Notes: generated by a model from the sequence alone, not told the origin. Positions 7,238 to 17,025 are shown, numbered from the stretch's first letter. The stretch: DNA of 64,000 bases from Prevotella pallens ATCC 700821 (GCF_000220255.1 NZ_GL982514.1:181150-245149); one strand, 5' to 3'. Program-made: numbers and translations.

Positions 7238-8881
7238 ATGATACGACAAGACCTCCAAAAAAACAAAGCCACGTTTTTATGTTGGTGTTTATTATTTTTC
7301 TTTGCATTGTTGCATAGTTCTGCAACAATGGCAGCTACCGAATACGATGAATTAGACAATCTTATTCAACATAGTAAGGCTATAACTGCTAAAAAGGTAG
7401 CGCGAATAAACGATATACGGCAGCGCCTTTCTACTCCACATCTTACCGATAGGCAACGCTACGAAATATGTATGCAGCTCTACAATGAGTATGAAGCCTT
7501 TCGGTTCGACTCTGCTTTGGTTTACGCCAACCGTACTATTTTGTATGCAAAACGTATGCGGAATGAGAAGTATTTGGCAGAAGCACAACTCAAAAAGGTG
7601 CATGTGCATACATTGGCAGCCTTTTTTGTGGAGTCGCGCGACTTGTTAGATAGTATAAAAGTATCTACTTTAGACGCTCAACTTACTCAAGCATTTCACA
7701 ACGAATGGTATTTGCTAATGTCGTTGTTGGCAGAATACACAGCAGGAACACAGTTGCACGCTTCGTACGAGGGCAGAGTAGAATATTATAGGCGACTTAT
7801 TTTGGCTAGTCCGTATAAAGATACGTATGCGTATGTGCGTGCAGAAATGACCGAACTAAGCGAAAGAGGACATACAGAAAAGGCTATCGGCATGTTAGAA
7901 AACTATCTGAAACGATGGAGAAGAACCAACCACGAATATGCTATGGTATGTTTCGATTTGGCAGAACTCTATGGTAAGCTTGGAAATTCTACCAAACGGC
8001 TATATTATTTGGTGCAAAGTGCAATTAGCGATGTTTATTCGTCGTCGAAAGAAAATAACTCTTTGCGCTTTTTAGCAGGCGAATTGTTCGATCAAGGCGA
8101 CGTAGAGCGAGCTTATAACTATATGAATGTTTCTATAGAAGATGCTAATTTCTATGGAACACGCCTGCGAAACATTCAGAATGCCTATATCTTGCCACGC
8201 ATTTTTTCGGCTTACATAGTGCAACAACACACCCAACGTATGCACATTTTTGGTCTTTTGGTTGCCGTTAGTGTAGTTGCCATTGCATTGATTGTGGCTG
8301 TTTTCTTTATCTGGAGATATCTTCGCCGCTACAGAAAGACACATGTGCAAATGGTTTTAATGAATAAGCAGTTGAATAATGCCGTAGACGACTTGAGCAA
8401 AGTGAATGCTCAACTTTGCGAAGCCAATAATATTAGAGAAGAATATATAACTCGTTTCTTAGAATTAGCGTCGAATTTGATAGACCAAGCCGAAGAGAAA
8501 CGCCGAATTTACAACCGTTTGGCGCGCGAAAAGCGTATGGACGAACTCTATACAGAGCTGAAAAACAATTCGTTTACACAGGTTGCTACGAGCGAATACT
8601 ATATAAATTTCGATACAGCTTTCTTAAATATATATCCTAATTTCGTAGCTGGTGTAAACCAATTGCTACGCAACGATGCACGGATAGAGCCAAAAGGCGA
8701 TGAGCGTTTAACCACCGAACTACGTATTCTTGCCCTTATTCGATTGGGAATTACCGACAATGCACGTATCTCGTCTATTCTTCGTGCCAGTCTTACCACC
8801 GTTTATACTTATCGGTCGAAGCTCAAAGCTCGTGCCATCAACCACAGTTCGTTTGAGGACGATGTGAAAAAGATAGGGTAA
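7238..8881 (+). CDS. DUF6377 membrane-bound regulator
   Basis: The ATG at 7238 (MIRQDLQKN) gives 547 residues; the upstream TTG at 7181 is part of the promoter. The order is signal peptide (about 15-35), a TPR-like alpha-helical periplasmic region (about 40-330, including the family phrase YNEYEAFRFDSALVYANR), one membrane helix (FGLLVAVSVVAIALIVAVFFIW, near 350-370), a cytoplasmic coiled coil, and a C-terminal LuxR-like helix-turn-helix (ELRILALIRLGITDNARISS, then TTVYTYRSK). This is the DUF6377 architecture of Bacteroidetes: a sensor with a periplasmic repeat domain and a cytoplasmic DNA-binding tail. The ligand and targets are unknown. Confidence 0.85.
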   Translation: MIRQDLQKNKATFLCWCLLFFFALLHSSATMAATEYDELDNLIQHSKAITAKKVARINDIRQRLSTPHLTDRQRYEICMQLYNEYEAFRFDSALVYANRTILYAKRMRNEKYLAEAQLKKVHVHTLAAFFVESRDLLDSIKVSTLDAQLTQAFHNEWYLLMSLLAEYTAGTQLHASYEGRVEYYRRLILASPYKDTYAYVRAEMTELSERGHTEKAIGMLENYLKRWRRTNHEYAMVCFDLAELYGKLGNSTKRLYYLVQSAISDVYSSSKENNSLRFLAGELFDQGDVERAYNYMNVSIEDANFYGTRLRNIQNAYILPRIFSAYIVQQHTQRMHIFGLLVAVSVVAIALIVAVFFIWRYLRRYRKTHVQMVLMNKQLNNAVDDLSKVNAQLCEANNIREEYITRFLELASNLIDQAEEKRRIYNRLAREKRMDELYTELKNNSFTQVATSEYYINFDTAFLNIYPNFVAGVNQLLRNDARIEPKGDERLTTELRILALIRLGITDNARISSILRASLTTVYTYRSKLKARAINHSSFEDDVKKIG

Positions 8882-8935
8882 AAATGGAGCCTTTGGGTTG
8901 TGTTGTGTGGCTATAAGCAATAGTTTTCTCATAGT

Positions 8936-10027
8936 TTAACGGTTCTTCTTATAGCTCATTACTGCCCATGTGCCCATAAACAGTCCAATTAAAGCAAGGG
9001 CTAACACTTGGTGTGCAATGCTATTGAAGTTCCCCCCACGTATAAATACAGTGCGCATAGCATCAATAAAGTAGCTTACAGGATTTATATATGTGGTGAT
9101 ATAAACTACTGATGGCATAGAGCGAGATGGGGTGAAGAGCCCCGAAAGCTGTATGAGTATAACCACGAAGAACCACATTATGAGTATAGATTGCTGCATA
9201 TTGTCTGAATAATTGGATATTATTAGTCCGAAAGACGAAAAGAAAAGCGACAACAAAAGCGACAGTAGGTATATTAGAGCTATGTTTCCTACAGGCGTAA
9301 TGCCATACACCACCCATGCCAGAAGTAGGCAAATGGTAACAACAAACATAGCTATCGCCCAATAAGGAATAAGTTTTGCCAGAATAAACACCCACTTATT
9401 AACTGGTGTAACATTTATTTGTTCGATGGTGCCAGCTTCTTTTTCGCTCACAATGTTTAGTGCTGGTAGATATCCCGTCATAAGCATCATAATGATAGCG
9501 AATAGGGCAGGTATCATAAAAAGCTTAAAATTTAAATGCTTATTGTACAGATATAGCATATTGGTTGCCGACATTATGCTTGCAGTAGATGGCATTGTAT
9601 GGGCTGAAACTATTTGCGAAAGATAAGCAGAACCTATAGAACCCTTTGTTCCATTCACAGCATTAGCCGCAATTAGCACCTGTGGCAGCTTTCCAAGAGC
9701 AAGGTCGCGACTGTAGTATTGGGGTATAACCACCACTATATCTGTGGTTGATTGCTCTATATTGCTAAGTGCCGCCGAGTAGTTTGGCTGCTGTCCGTGA
9801 AATATAAAATATCTGTTGGCTTCTATTTCGTGTACCAATTGTTGCGACTTTGTGGTACGGTCGTTGTCCACAACATCTACAATTACGTTTTTAACCTCCT
9901 GATTCATTACCCACGGCATCACACACATTACCATTATTGGAAACGTTATTAAGAGGCGAGGAATAAATGAATTGCGCCTAATTTGGATAATTTCTTTTTG
10001 TAAAAGATACTTTAGTGTCATACACAT
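8936..10027 (-). CDS. ABC-2 type exporter permease (second)
   Basis: The 363 residues show one N-terminal membrane helix (FIPRLLITFPIMVMCVMPWV), a periplasmic domain (about 45-165) and five further helices, ending LALALIGLFMGTWAVMSY. The cytoplasmic loop EKEAGTIEQINVTPV is the conserved ABC-2 coupling motif. The ATG overlaps the stop of the preceding permease by one base, a sign of translational coupling. It is the last gene of a five-gene export operon and resembles YbhR/YbhS. Its partner permease is probably the gene at 10027-11085. Confidence 0.9.
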   Translation of the reverse strand: MCMTLKYLLQKEIIQIRRNSFIPRLLITFPIMVMCVMPWVMNQEVKNVIVDVVDNDRTTKSQQLVHEIEANRYFIFHGQQPNYSAALSNIEQSTTDIVVVIPQYYSRDLALGKLPQVLIAANAVNGTKGSIGSAYLSQIVSAHTMPSTASIMSATNMLYLYNKHLNFKLFMIPALFAIIMMLMTGYLPALNIVSEKEAGTIEQINVTPVNKWVFILAKLIPYWAIAMFVVTICLLLAWVVYGITPVGNIALIYLLSLLLSLFFSSFGLIISNYSDNMQQSILIMWFFVVILIQLSGLFTPSRSMPSVVYITTYINPVSYFIDAMRTVFIRGGNFNSIAHQVLALALIGLFMGTWAVMSYKKNR

Positions 10028-11085
10028 CAGTCTAAACGTTTATTGAATTTGGCTAACGAGAGCGACAAAAACACTACCAACATACCCACAAGAATTGCTA
10101 TTTCGTGATACACCTCCTTTATACTCACCCCCATAATCATTAGTTTTCGCATAGCACTGGTATAGTATCGGGTAGGTATTATGGCAGATACATATTGTAA
10201 AATTCGTGGCATCGACTCTATGGGGAATATCATTCCAGAGAGCAATAGAATAGGCATAAGCAACACCATAGCCGATAAAAGTAGTGCCTCAAGTTGTGTT
10301 TCTGCAATGTTAGAAACCAGCAAACCAAATGCAAGAGCTAGAAGAATGTAGATGGTGGAGATAAGAAATATGCCGAAAAGCGACCCCTGCATTGGAACAT
10401 CGAGCACGAAAGCCGACATAAGTAGTATGATTATAAGAATAATAAAAGCCAGCACTAAGTAGGGTATAACCTTTGCAACTATAATCATTATTGGTTGAAT
10501 GGGCGACACAAGCAATACTTCCATTGTTCCTTTTTCTCTTTCGCGGACAATAGAAATAGATGTCATCATTGCGCAAATTAGCATTAACAATATTCCTATA
10601 GTGGCTGGAACAAAGTTGTAAGCCGACCTCATTTGTGGGTTATACAGTAGTTTTGTGTTTACCACACTCCCCTTTGTGTTGGTTATAACTATCCTTGCGT
10701 AGTTTGTCCAAAGCTGTGCCATGTTTGGATCTGCGCCGTCTACAATAAACTGAATTTGCTGTTTGGTTTTGCCAAAGTGTTCTGGAAACACCATCGCCAG
10801 GTCTGCTTTCTGGTCTCTTATAAGCTGTTTTGCCTCGTCGGAAGTACTCACCACCTTTACAAGTTTAAAGTATTCGGACGCAGCTAAACGGTCTGCCACT
10901 TTTTGTGTGGCATTGTTTGCATAGCTCATAACCACTATAGTGCGCACATTTCTTACGTCAGTGGTAATGGCGAAACCAAACAAAAGCATCAAAACAATGG
11001 GCATACCAAACAGAATTAGCATGGTGCGCTTATCGCGTAGAATGTGTTTTGTTTCTTTGGTAACAAACGAAATAAACTGCTTCAT
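10027..11085 (-). CDS. ABC-2 type exporter permease (first)
   Basis: The 352 residues have the same fold as the next gene: an N-terminal helix (TMLILFGMPIVLMLLFGFAI), a periplasmic domain (about 45-170, including VDGADPNMAQLW, typical of YbhS/YhhJ-type permeases), then five helices with the coupling motif REREKGTMEVLLVSP. The two permeases likely form a heterodimer driven by the double ATPase encoded upstream. The substrate cannot be told from sequence; YbhFSR-type pumps move drugs or small cations. Confidence 0.9.
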   Translation of the reverse strand: MKQFISFVTKETKHILRDKRTMLILFGMPIVLMLLFGFAITTDVRNVRTIVVMSYANNATQKVADRLAASEYFKLVKVVSTSDEAKQLIRDQKADLAMVFPEHFGKTKQQIQFIVDGADPNMAQLWTNYARIVITNTKGSVVNTKLLYNPQMRSAYNFVPATIGILLMLICAMMTSISIVREREKGTMEVLLVSPIQPIMIIVAKVIPYLVLAFIILIIILLMSAFVLDVPMQGSLFGIFLISTIYILLALAFGLLVSNIAETQLEALLLSAMVLLMPILLLSGMIFPIESMPRILQYVSAIIPTRYYTSAMRKLMIMGVSIKEVYHEIAILVGMLVVFLSLSLAKFNKRLD

Positions 11086-11182
11086 TGTGTGTTATGCTTT
11101 TTGTTTTGTTATGTTATATATTATAATAAGGTGTACCCCATTGTTTGTCTACATATATATTCTATAGCGTTTTCGTTATATC

Positions 11183-12661
11183 CTAATCGGAACTGCGTGT
11201 TGCTTGTCGTGCCAAATAGGTGAATACTTGGTTCATATCGGGCTGATTAAAGTTGCGTTTCAGTTCGTTTGGAGTTCCTAAAGCCTTAATTTTACCATCT
11301 ACCATTATAGAGATGCGGTCGCAATATTCGGCTTCGTCCATATAGTGAGTGGTAACAAACACTGTTATTCCCCGTGCTGCAGCCTCGTAAATAAGTTCCC
11401 AAAACTGGCGGCGAGTGGCAGGATCGACACCTCCCGTTGGCTCATCTAAGAACACAACACTAGGATTATGGAAGATGCTAACCGAAAAAGCCAACTTCTG
11501 TTTCCACCCTAATGGAAGGTCAGACACCAAACTATTGCGATGCTTATCGAAGTTTAGGCGTTGCAAAAGCTCGTTGGTTTTCTGGCGAATATCCTTTTTA
11601 TGCATACCATAGATACCAGCAAAAAGACGTATATTCTCGGCAACAGTAAGGTCTTCGTATAGCGAAAACCTCTGACTCATATACCCAATGTGTTGCTTTA
11701 TCTGTTCGTATTCGGTACGAATGTCATATCCTGCCACCCTGCCAGTGCCACTTGTGGGTTGGTTTAGTCCTGTTAGTATGTGCATAGCAGTAGTTTTTCC
11801 TGCTCCGTTAGCCCCTAAAAAACCAAATATTTCTCCTTTTTTTACGGTGAACGATATATCGTCTACTGCACGAAAACTGCCAAAAGCCTTCACCAAATGT
11901 TCCACTTCTATAACGTTTTCGGTTTGTTTTGCAGTTTCGCAACAATGTTTATGTTCTATGCGAGGAGGGTTAAAAACAGCTTCAAACTGTGTAAGCACTT
12001 CGGTAGGAGTGCCCATTCCTTTTATAATACCTTCGGAAAGAAACGCCACACGTTCACACCTTTGCACCTCATCAAGGTATGGTGTAGATGCAATGATCGT
12101 AATTTTGCGTTCTTTCATTTGTGCTAGAATGTCCCAAAATTCCCTTCTGCTCACAGGATCAACGCCAGTTGTGGGTTCGTCAAGAAATAGTATTTGTGGT
12201 TTATGAATTAGGGCACAACATAACGCAAGTTTCTGTTTCATACCACCAGATAGTGCTCCTGCTTGCCGTTTTCTAAAACGTTCAATCTGCGAATAAATAT
12301 TTTTTATAGCATCGTAGTTCTCTTCTACGGTTGTATTAAATAAGGTAGCAAAAAAGTTTAAGTTCTCTTCTACCGTTAAATCTTGGTAGAGTGAGAACCT
12401 GCCGGGCATATATCCCAATAGTTTTCTCACCTCTTTCATTTGGCTAACAACATTGTATCCTGCAACTGTTGCCGTGCCTTCGCTGGGCAGAAGTAGCGAA
12501 CACAGTATGCGATGCATAGACGTTTTGCCTGAACCATCTGGTCCAATCAGTCCGAAAACTTCGCCTTCTGCCACCGAAAAACTAACATTTTGCAATGCCT
12601 CTACCTTGCCGTATCGTTTCGATATGTTGTTTACTTCAATGGCATTCATAGTTTGTTGCAT
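11183..12661 (-). CDS. Double ABC ATP-binding protein (YbhF/RbbA-like)
   Basis: The 492 residues comprise two full ABC domains in tandem. The first (about 7-215) has Walker A GPDGSGKTS, signature LSGGMKQKLAL and Walker B ILFLDEPTTGVDP. The second (about 250-480) has Walker A GANGAGKTT, signature-region DLPLGWKQKLAF (degenerate, LPLGW in place of LSGGQ) and Walker B VVFLDEPTGGVDP. The first site has Asp in GPDGSG where Asn is common. The domain duplication is as in E. coli YbhF. The start could also be the Met four codons on (12649). It energises the two permeases downstream. Confidence 0.93.
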   Translation of the reverse strand: MQQTMNAIEVNNISKRYGKVEALQNVSFSVAEGEVFGLIGPDGSGKTSMHRILCSLLLPSEGTATVAGYNVVSQMKEVRKLLGYMPGRFSLYQDLTVEENLNFFATLFNTTVEENYDAIKNIYSQIERFRKRQAGALSGGMKQKLALCCALIHKPQILFLDEPTTGVDPVSRREFWDILAQMKERKITIIASTPYLDEVQRCERVAFLSEGIIKGMGTPTEVLTQFEAVFNPPRIEHKHCCETAKQTENVIEVEHLVKAFGSFRAVDDISFTVKKGEIFGFLGANGAGKTTAMHILTGLNQPTSGTGRVAGYDIRTEYEQIKQHIGYMSQRFSLYEDLTVAENIRLFAGIYGMHKKDIRQKTNELLQRLNFDKHRNSLVSDLPLGWKQKLAFSVSIFHNPSVVFLDEPTGGVDPATRRQFWELIYEAAARGITVFVTTHYMDEAEYCDRISIMVDGKIKALGTPNELKRNFNQPDMNQVFTYLARQATRSSD

Positions 12662-12707
12662 TTTTGTTTGGCACTATTCCTGCTTTTGTTTAGCATTTTT
12701 GCTATAT

Positions 12708-13724
12708 TTAAAACTTTATTTCGCCGTACATTCCTATCTTTGCGTAGCCATCGTTTAGGAACTTTACCTTTATAGGATACACCAAATCGGCTCGTTCATC
12801 GTCGGTTACAATGGTTTTAGGAGTAAATTCTGATTGGCTCGAAATCCATGTAACAACTCCCGAATACTTCTTTTTCTCACCTTTACCATAGTCTGCTAAC
12901 ACCGTAACATGCTGACCTATTCTAACGTTTTTCAGCTGTTTAGAGGTTATATAAGCCCGAATGTACATATTTTTAGTGTTGGCAATTTTAAACAAAGGTT
13001 TACCTACCGATACAAATTCGCCCTGTTCTACATACTTCTCGAGCACAGTTCCAGTAAGTGGAACCCTCACAAAGGTGTGTGCAATTTGGTTGTCTATCTG
13101 TGCTTGTTGGCTGCGAACGCCTGCTTGTTGTGCCGTTACGCCTGCTTGTTGAGAGCTTATTCCCTCTATCTGAGCGGCTATTCCTTTGTTTTGTTCTGCC
13201 AATGCTGCGTTCTGACTTGCTATTTGTTCTTCGGTTGCAACCAGCTGTTTGCGTAGCACTTCTATCTGATAGTCAATGTCGTCTACCTGTTTTCGTGGCA
13301 CAGCACCATCTCTAAGGAGTTCAGAAAAGCGTTGTTTCTCGTGCAGTTGGTTGGCTATTTGTTGTTGAATGGTAGCCACTTGCTTTTTTAAATCCAGCTG
13401 TTTTCTTGCCATAGCCAGTTTGTTTGCAGCCAGTTGTCGCTTGTTTGCATCGAGCTGACTATGGGTAGCGTTAAGTTGTTGCGTGTTTGTTGCCAACTGT
13501 TGTCGCTTTAAAACCAACTGCTGGCTATCTATTTGCCCCACTGTAACCCCACTGTTTAGCAAATCTCCCTCGTTAATGTTGAGGCTAATAAGCTGTCCTG
13601 ACGATTCGGCAGATATAGTAACCTCTGTTGCTTCGAACGTTCCTGTTGCATCGTAGTCCTTTTCTTGCTTTCCGCACGCTGCTATTATAAGTGTTGTAAG
13701 TGCCAAGAATATAGTCTTTTTCAT
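12708..13724 (-). CDS. HlyD-family periplasmic adaptor lipoprotein
   Basis: The 338 residues include a lipoprotein signal MKKTIFLALTTLIIAAC. The order is a lipoyl/barrel-sandwich half (about 25-70, SGQLISLNINEGDLLNSG), a long coiled-coil hairpin (about 70-225), the second lipoyl half (VRVPLTGTVLEKYVEQGEFV) and a beta-barrel. The hairpin includes near-repeats (ISSQQAGVTAQQAGVRSQQ) that look like small heptad duplications. It bridges the inner-membrane ABC pump to the TolC-type channel encoded just upstream, as YbhG does. The operon order is TolC, adaptor, ATPase, permease, permease. Confidence 0.92.
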   Translation of the reverse strand: MKKTIFLALTTLIIAACGKQEKDYDATGTFEATEVTISAESSGQLISLNINEGDLLNSGVTVGQIDSQQLVLKRQQLATNTQQLNATHSQLDANKRQLAANKLAMARKQLDLKKQVATIQQQIANQLHEKQRFSELLRDGAVPRKQVDDIDYQIEVLRKQLVATEEQIASQNAALAEQNKGIAAQIEGISSQQAGVTAQQAGVRSQQAQIDNQIAHTFVRVPLTGTVLEKYVEQGEFVSVGKPLFKIANTKNMYIRAYITSKQLKNVRIGQHVTVLADYGKGEKKKYSGVVTWISSQSEFTPKTIVTDDERADLVYPIKVKFLNDGYAKIGMYGEIKF

Positions 13725-13741
13725 ATCTGTTGTGTGGTTAT

Positions 13742-15013
13742 TTATTGGTTGTTGGTATATTTTAGGTTATACATTTCTTTCAGCATATCTATCTCGTGAA
13801 TAGCCCATTGTACCTTTGCTGCATTCTCGTTGTTTATTTCTCGCAACAAGCTATTTACGTCTATTATGCCGTGAAGTAGCTTCGATTCGGCTGCTTTTCT
13901 TACATTTGTGCGCAGTGCAATTATTTCTTTGTCGGTCTGCATCATTGTTTTAAAGCGGTTTATGTTGCTATTTTGCCGAATTTGTTCCATACTATTGTTA
14001 AATAAAAACACCTTACGTTCATTCTCTATTAGTTCGCGTTGCAACCTTAAACGTGCCTTATCGTTCTTGCGTGTGTAGAGAGCGCCCACGTTCCACGATA
14101 GTTTTACACCCACAATGCCGTTAAGTCGCCATTTGTGGTCTATCATATCGTTAAACATATTCATACCCGGATAGCCGTAATAGCCTTGTGCAAATAGAGT
14201 CAAAGTGGGGTGTAGACGTGTGTTTAATGCCTTTTCTTGTGCTTCGGATAGTTTTAACTTACTGTTGAAAAGCTGCAATTCGGGTCTGTTGTTGGTTAAT
14301 GTGTCTGTCGAAACTGGCGTTGGTTTTTGCACGTTTTCCACTTTTATGCCACAAAAAGTGGTTAGAATGTGTTGCAACATTTGTTGTTCGGCTTTTAAAC
14401 TTGTGTATTGTTGTTCTGCACTAAGCCGTTCTGCCTTAACGTTGTCAAGGTCGCTTGTGGCAGCAGTTCCACTTTTTACCATAGCAGCAAGTTTGTTTTC
14501 GCTCGCTAAGAGTAGGCTTTTTACATTGTTGTTCAGCTTTATTTGTTCGTTTAGAAGTAGCAATGCAAAGTACATTTCATTAACACGGTGGTGCACTTGG
14601 TATAGTTTTGTTTGGTTTTCAGCCTCTTGTACCTTTGCTTCTTGCCGTGCAATGGCTTGTTTACTGGCTATTGTTCCACCGTCGTAAAGTGTTTGTTGCA
14701 AGTCTATAGCCATTTTATATTGGTCTTTTTTCAGTCCTTTCATGGCTAAACCCATTTGTTGGTAGATGCTTTGTATACGTTCTGGCCATGCCACAACATT
14801 GCTTTGATAGGTGGCTTGAGCCGAGACGGCTATTTTAGGTAGCCATTCTTTCTGTATGTTACTGACAGTTAGCTCGGTGGTTTGTGCTATTAAACCATAT
14901 TGTTTAATAAGCGGATAGTTCTTTTCAGCCGCCTTTTGGCACTCTTCTAACGTTTGTGCTGTGGTGGTAGAGGCTAATATTAGCAATATTGCAACTATGA
15001 ATTTGGTTCTCAT
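13742..15013 (-). CDS. TolC-family outer-membrane channel
   Basis: The 423 residues begin with a signal peptide (FIVAILLILASTTTAQ). Two repeats of the outer-membrane efflux domain follow, rich in long amphipathic helices; the family hallmark LEECQKAAEKNYPLIKQY sits at the mature N-terminus and KLSWNVGALYTRKNDK in the second repeat. It is the first gene of the exporter operon, behind the promoter at 15074-15102, and supplies the outer-membrane exit duct. A dedicated TolC next to its own pump suggests a self-contained tripartite exporter. Confidence 0.92.
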   Translation of the reverse strand: MRTKFIVAILLILASTTTAQTLEECQKAAEKNYPLIKQYGLIAQTTELTVSNIQKEWLPKIAVSAQATYQSNVVAWPERIQSIYQQMGLAMKGLKKDQYKMAIDLQQTLYDGGTIASKQAIARQEAKVQEAENQTKLYQVHHRVNEMYFALLLLNEQIKLNNNVKSLLLASENKLAAMVKSGTAATSDLDNVKAERLSAEQQYTSLKAEQQMLQHILTTFCGIKVENVQKPTPVSTDTLTNNRPELQLFNSKLKLSEAQEKALNTRLHPTLTLFAQGYYGYPGMNMFNDMIDHKWRLNGIVGVKLSWNVGALYTRKNDKARLRLQRELIENERKVFLFNNSMEQIRQNSNINRFKTMMQTDKEIIALRTNVRKAAESKLLHGIIDVNSLLREINNENAAKVQWAIHEIDMLKEMYNLKYTNNQ

Positions 15014-15073
15014 TTATGTTTGTTTATGCTTATGTTTTGTTGTTTAAGCGAATGTAAATGTGGCTTTATGGTG

Positions 15074-15102
15074 CAAAGGTAGTGCATATTTCCAATGGCA
15101 AG
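15074..15102 (-). promoter_or_regulatory. Promoter of the exporter operon
   Basis: On the minus strand TTG (15101-15099), a 17-nt gap and TACCTTTG (15081-15074) lie 60 nt before the TolC gene start. Confidence 0.65.
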
Positions 15103-15131
15103 CAACCCTAAACTGCAATGTTGTGCGGTGC

Positions 15132-15833
15132 TTATGTGGGTGGAGTTGAGCCACTTTTGTGTGCCACTTCGGTGCTATTGGTAACTACTTTGAATAGCGA
15201 ACGCACATTTAAACACTGTTTTTCTCTGTCTTCTTCTATAATATATTTACCCATTGGTGCCATATTTAAGAGCACGTCTTGGGTGTATTCTTTTGTTTTA
15301 GGCTTACTTTTATAGCTGTCTAACACCTTTACAGCCAGTTTTATCTGGTGTTTGCCCGGTGCAATAAGGCATTTGTTCATAGCCCAATATATAAGTCCTT
15401 TACCATAGGGTACACCATCTATTTCTAAAATAACTATTCTGTGTATCTCTCTAACAAACCATTCTTCTTTGAACAACAGTGTTGCATAGCCCTTATTAGC
15501 GTTTATCCAGCGTTGTGTTTTCACTATATATCTAACAATGGCAATGTTTCCTGCAATGAAAGAAACTATAAGAACAAAGGGCAATGTGTATATGCCTATT
15601 TTAAAAGAACTATTTGCACAGTATGCCGAAACGAGCGATGCGCCAATAAGAACACATTCTCCGAGAACAAGAATGTATATTAATTTTTTTCTATTTTCCT
15701 GATGTCTAAACTTCGAACGCAGGAAAAATAAGCCTACAATAGCATAGAAAAAACAAATGAAAAATAGCCAAGAAACATAATCTACAGTTGTTATGGGCGA
15801 GAAAAGAGGTATGTTTAAAATGGTGTTTATCAT
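15132..15833 (-). CDS. Unnamed membrane protein family, member 2
   Basis: This 233-residue protein has four predicted membrane helices in the first ~125 residues (WLFFICFFYAIVGLFFL, LIYILVLGECVLIGASLVS, IYTLPFVLIVSFIAGNIAIV among them). A cytoplasmic junction with the family motif RWINANKGYATLLF follows, then a beta-rich C-terminal domain carrying CLIAPGKHQIKLAVK and KYIIEED. It shares this layout with four other genes here (15830, 40701, 41486, 42193). Its start overlaps the stop of member 1 by four bases. I do not know a family name; the C-terminal domain resembles a small beta-sandwich such as PEGA. Function unknown. Confidence 0.7.
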   Translation of the reverse strand: MINTILNIPLFSPITTVDYVSWLFFICFFYAIVGLFFLRSKFRHQENRKKLIYILVLGECVLIGASLVSAYCANSSFKIGIYTLPFVLIVSFIAGNIAIVRYIVKTQRWINANKGYATLLFKEEWFVREIHRIVILEIDGVPYGKGLIYWAMNKCLIAPGKHQIKLAVKVLDSYKSKPKTKEYTQDVLLNMAPMGKYIIEEDREKQCLNVRSLFKVVTNSTEVAHKSGSTPPT

Positions 15834-16471
15834 ACTTTTTGTTTTTGGTCTACCACTTCTTTATATATAGAATGTAAGGTAAGATGCTCGTTTGGTATAT
15901 CTTCTTCAACGCAATATATGTTTCCTGGTTGGAAATCTGCCTCTATATATTGTTTAAGAAGTTGAACTCTGTTGTTGTATCTTTTAGGAAGACGCTTTTC
16001 TAACTTAAACTTAATGCGATGTGTTCCAGCTGTTATTAAACATTTCTTTCCTATCCAACAAACGGTGTCTAAGGCATATTCATCTTCGTCTACCGACACA
16101 ATCATAGGTATATTAGGTACAAGAAAACTACCTCCAACCTTGAAAGTTAGTGTTGCATAGTTAGGATTTTTACGTAACCATTGCCGTTTTCGCTGTATGG
16201 TTTTTATCAAAACAATATTCATAACCAGTATAAAGCCAACAATACAAATGGGACCTATGAACGAAAATATATTATTAAATAGGGTTACAGTTGCAAAAGA
16301 AACCATCATAGCCAGTGCGTAAAGCTGAGTGAAACCAGTAATTTTGTTATGGCTAATATATAGCTTTTCTTGATGAAGCAACTGCGGACGTATGCTGAAT
16401 GCCATAATTATGCCCATTACAAGCCCATATACAGCCGCTGCAAAGGTTATTATTGTTAATGTAGTATTCAT
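15830..16471 (-). CDS. Unnamed membrane protein family, member 1
   Basis: This 213-residue protein has three or four membrane helices in the first ~95 residues (LTIITFAAAVYGLVMGIIMAF, YALAMMVSFATVTLF, IVGFILVMNIVLI). It carries the family junction RQWLRKNPNYATLTF and the C-terminal block CWIGKKCLITAGTHRIKFKL, then YCVEEDIPNEHLTLHS. The second member overlaps its end by four bases, so the pair is translated together. The pair is near the exporter operon but separated from it by that operon's promoter. Function unknown; the arrangement as tandem paralogs repeats at 40.7-42.8 kb. Confidence 0.7.
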   Translation of the reverse strand: MNTTLTIITFAAAVYGLVMGIIMAFSIRPQLLHQEKLYISHNKITGFTQLYALAMMVSFATVTLFNNIFSFIGPICIVGFILVMNIVLIKTIQRKRQWLRKNPNYATLTFKVGGSFLVPNIPMIVSVDEDEYALDTVCWIGKKCLITAGTHRIKFKLEKRLPKRYNNRVQLLKQYIEADFQPGNIYCVEEDIPNEHLTLHSIYKEVVDQKQKV

Positions 16472-16550
16472 AGTTTTATTCTTTTTTCACTCTCTTTCTT
16501 TCTGTTTAAATGCAATTTTTTTGTTTGCAAAAGTTGTGTTTGACAGTTGA

Positions 16551-16588
16551 GTTAAACCAAACAGCAAGAGCAACTGGTGTGGTTTAAC
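16551..16588. other. 9-bp inverted repeat in a long intergenic gap
   Basis: GTTAAACCA (16551-16559) and TGGTTTAAC (16580-16588) are perfect arms about 20 nt apart. It is upstream of the membrane-protein pair. There is no T run, so it is not a simple terminator. The gap 16472-17711 otherwise holds the 22-bp array at 16945-17025 and AT-rich sequence in which I see no gene. Confidence 0.4.
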
Positions 16589-16944
16589 ATCGGCAGATGC
16601 CATCTGTTACAACTCTGTTTGCAAACTTACACAAAATATCCGAATATCTACGCATCTTTATAAAGGTATTTTTTGTAAAACCATAGAAAAACTTTTTTGT
16701 TCTGATTTCATCAATATTATTTACACCTATATATATAGTTGCGTTGCAAAACAAGTAAGCCGTAGAATAAAGGTACACGAAACCAATGCACAAGCCCCTA
16801 CATCTGCCAACGGCTTTGCAGCTGCAAAAGGTGGCAATGGCTATCTATAAACAAACAGAAAACGGTGCTCTTTCAGCCTGATACTATGGCTTTTAGCCTA
16901 CTATATATACACATATAAAACAGCCTACCCAGTGTTTGAAAAAC

Positions 16945-17025
16945 AAAAACCCCCTTTTTGCATTGCAAAAGTATGGTTTTTGCACGCCAAAAGTATGGTT
17001 TTTGCAATGCAAAAAGGGGGTTTTT
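16945..17025. repeat. 22-bp phased array, four units
   Basis: Four 15-bp cores (one A5-C5-T5, two AAAAGTATGGTTTTT, one A5-G5-T5) are separated by 7-bp spacers GCATTGC, GCACGCC and GCAATGC, exactly every 22 bp. The outer units are inverted relative to each other and could form a hairpin. Confidence 0.9.

Noticed and set aside
11688..12206. 172-residue open frame antisense to the double ABC ATPase
   Set aside because: It is a shadow of a strongly supported gene; its composition reflects the complementary codons.
16945..17025. The phased arrays as CRISPR arrays
   Set aside because: The repeat core is only 15 bp and varies, the spacer is 7 bp and semi-conserved, units occur in both orientations, and no cas genes are present.
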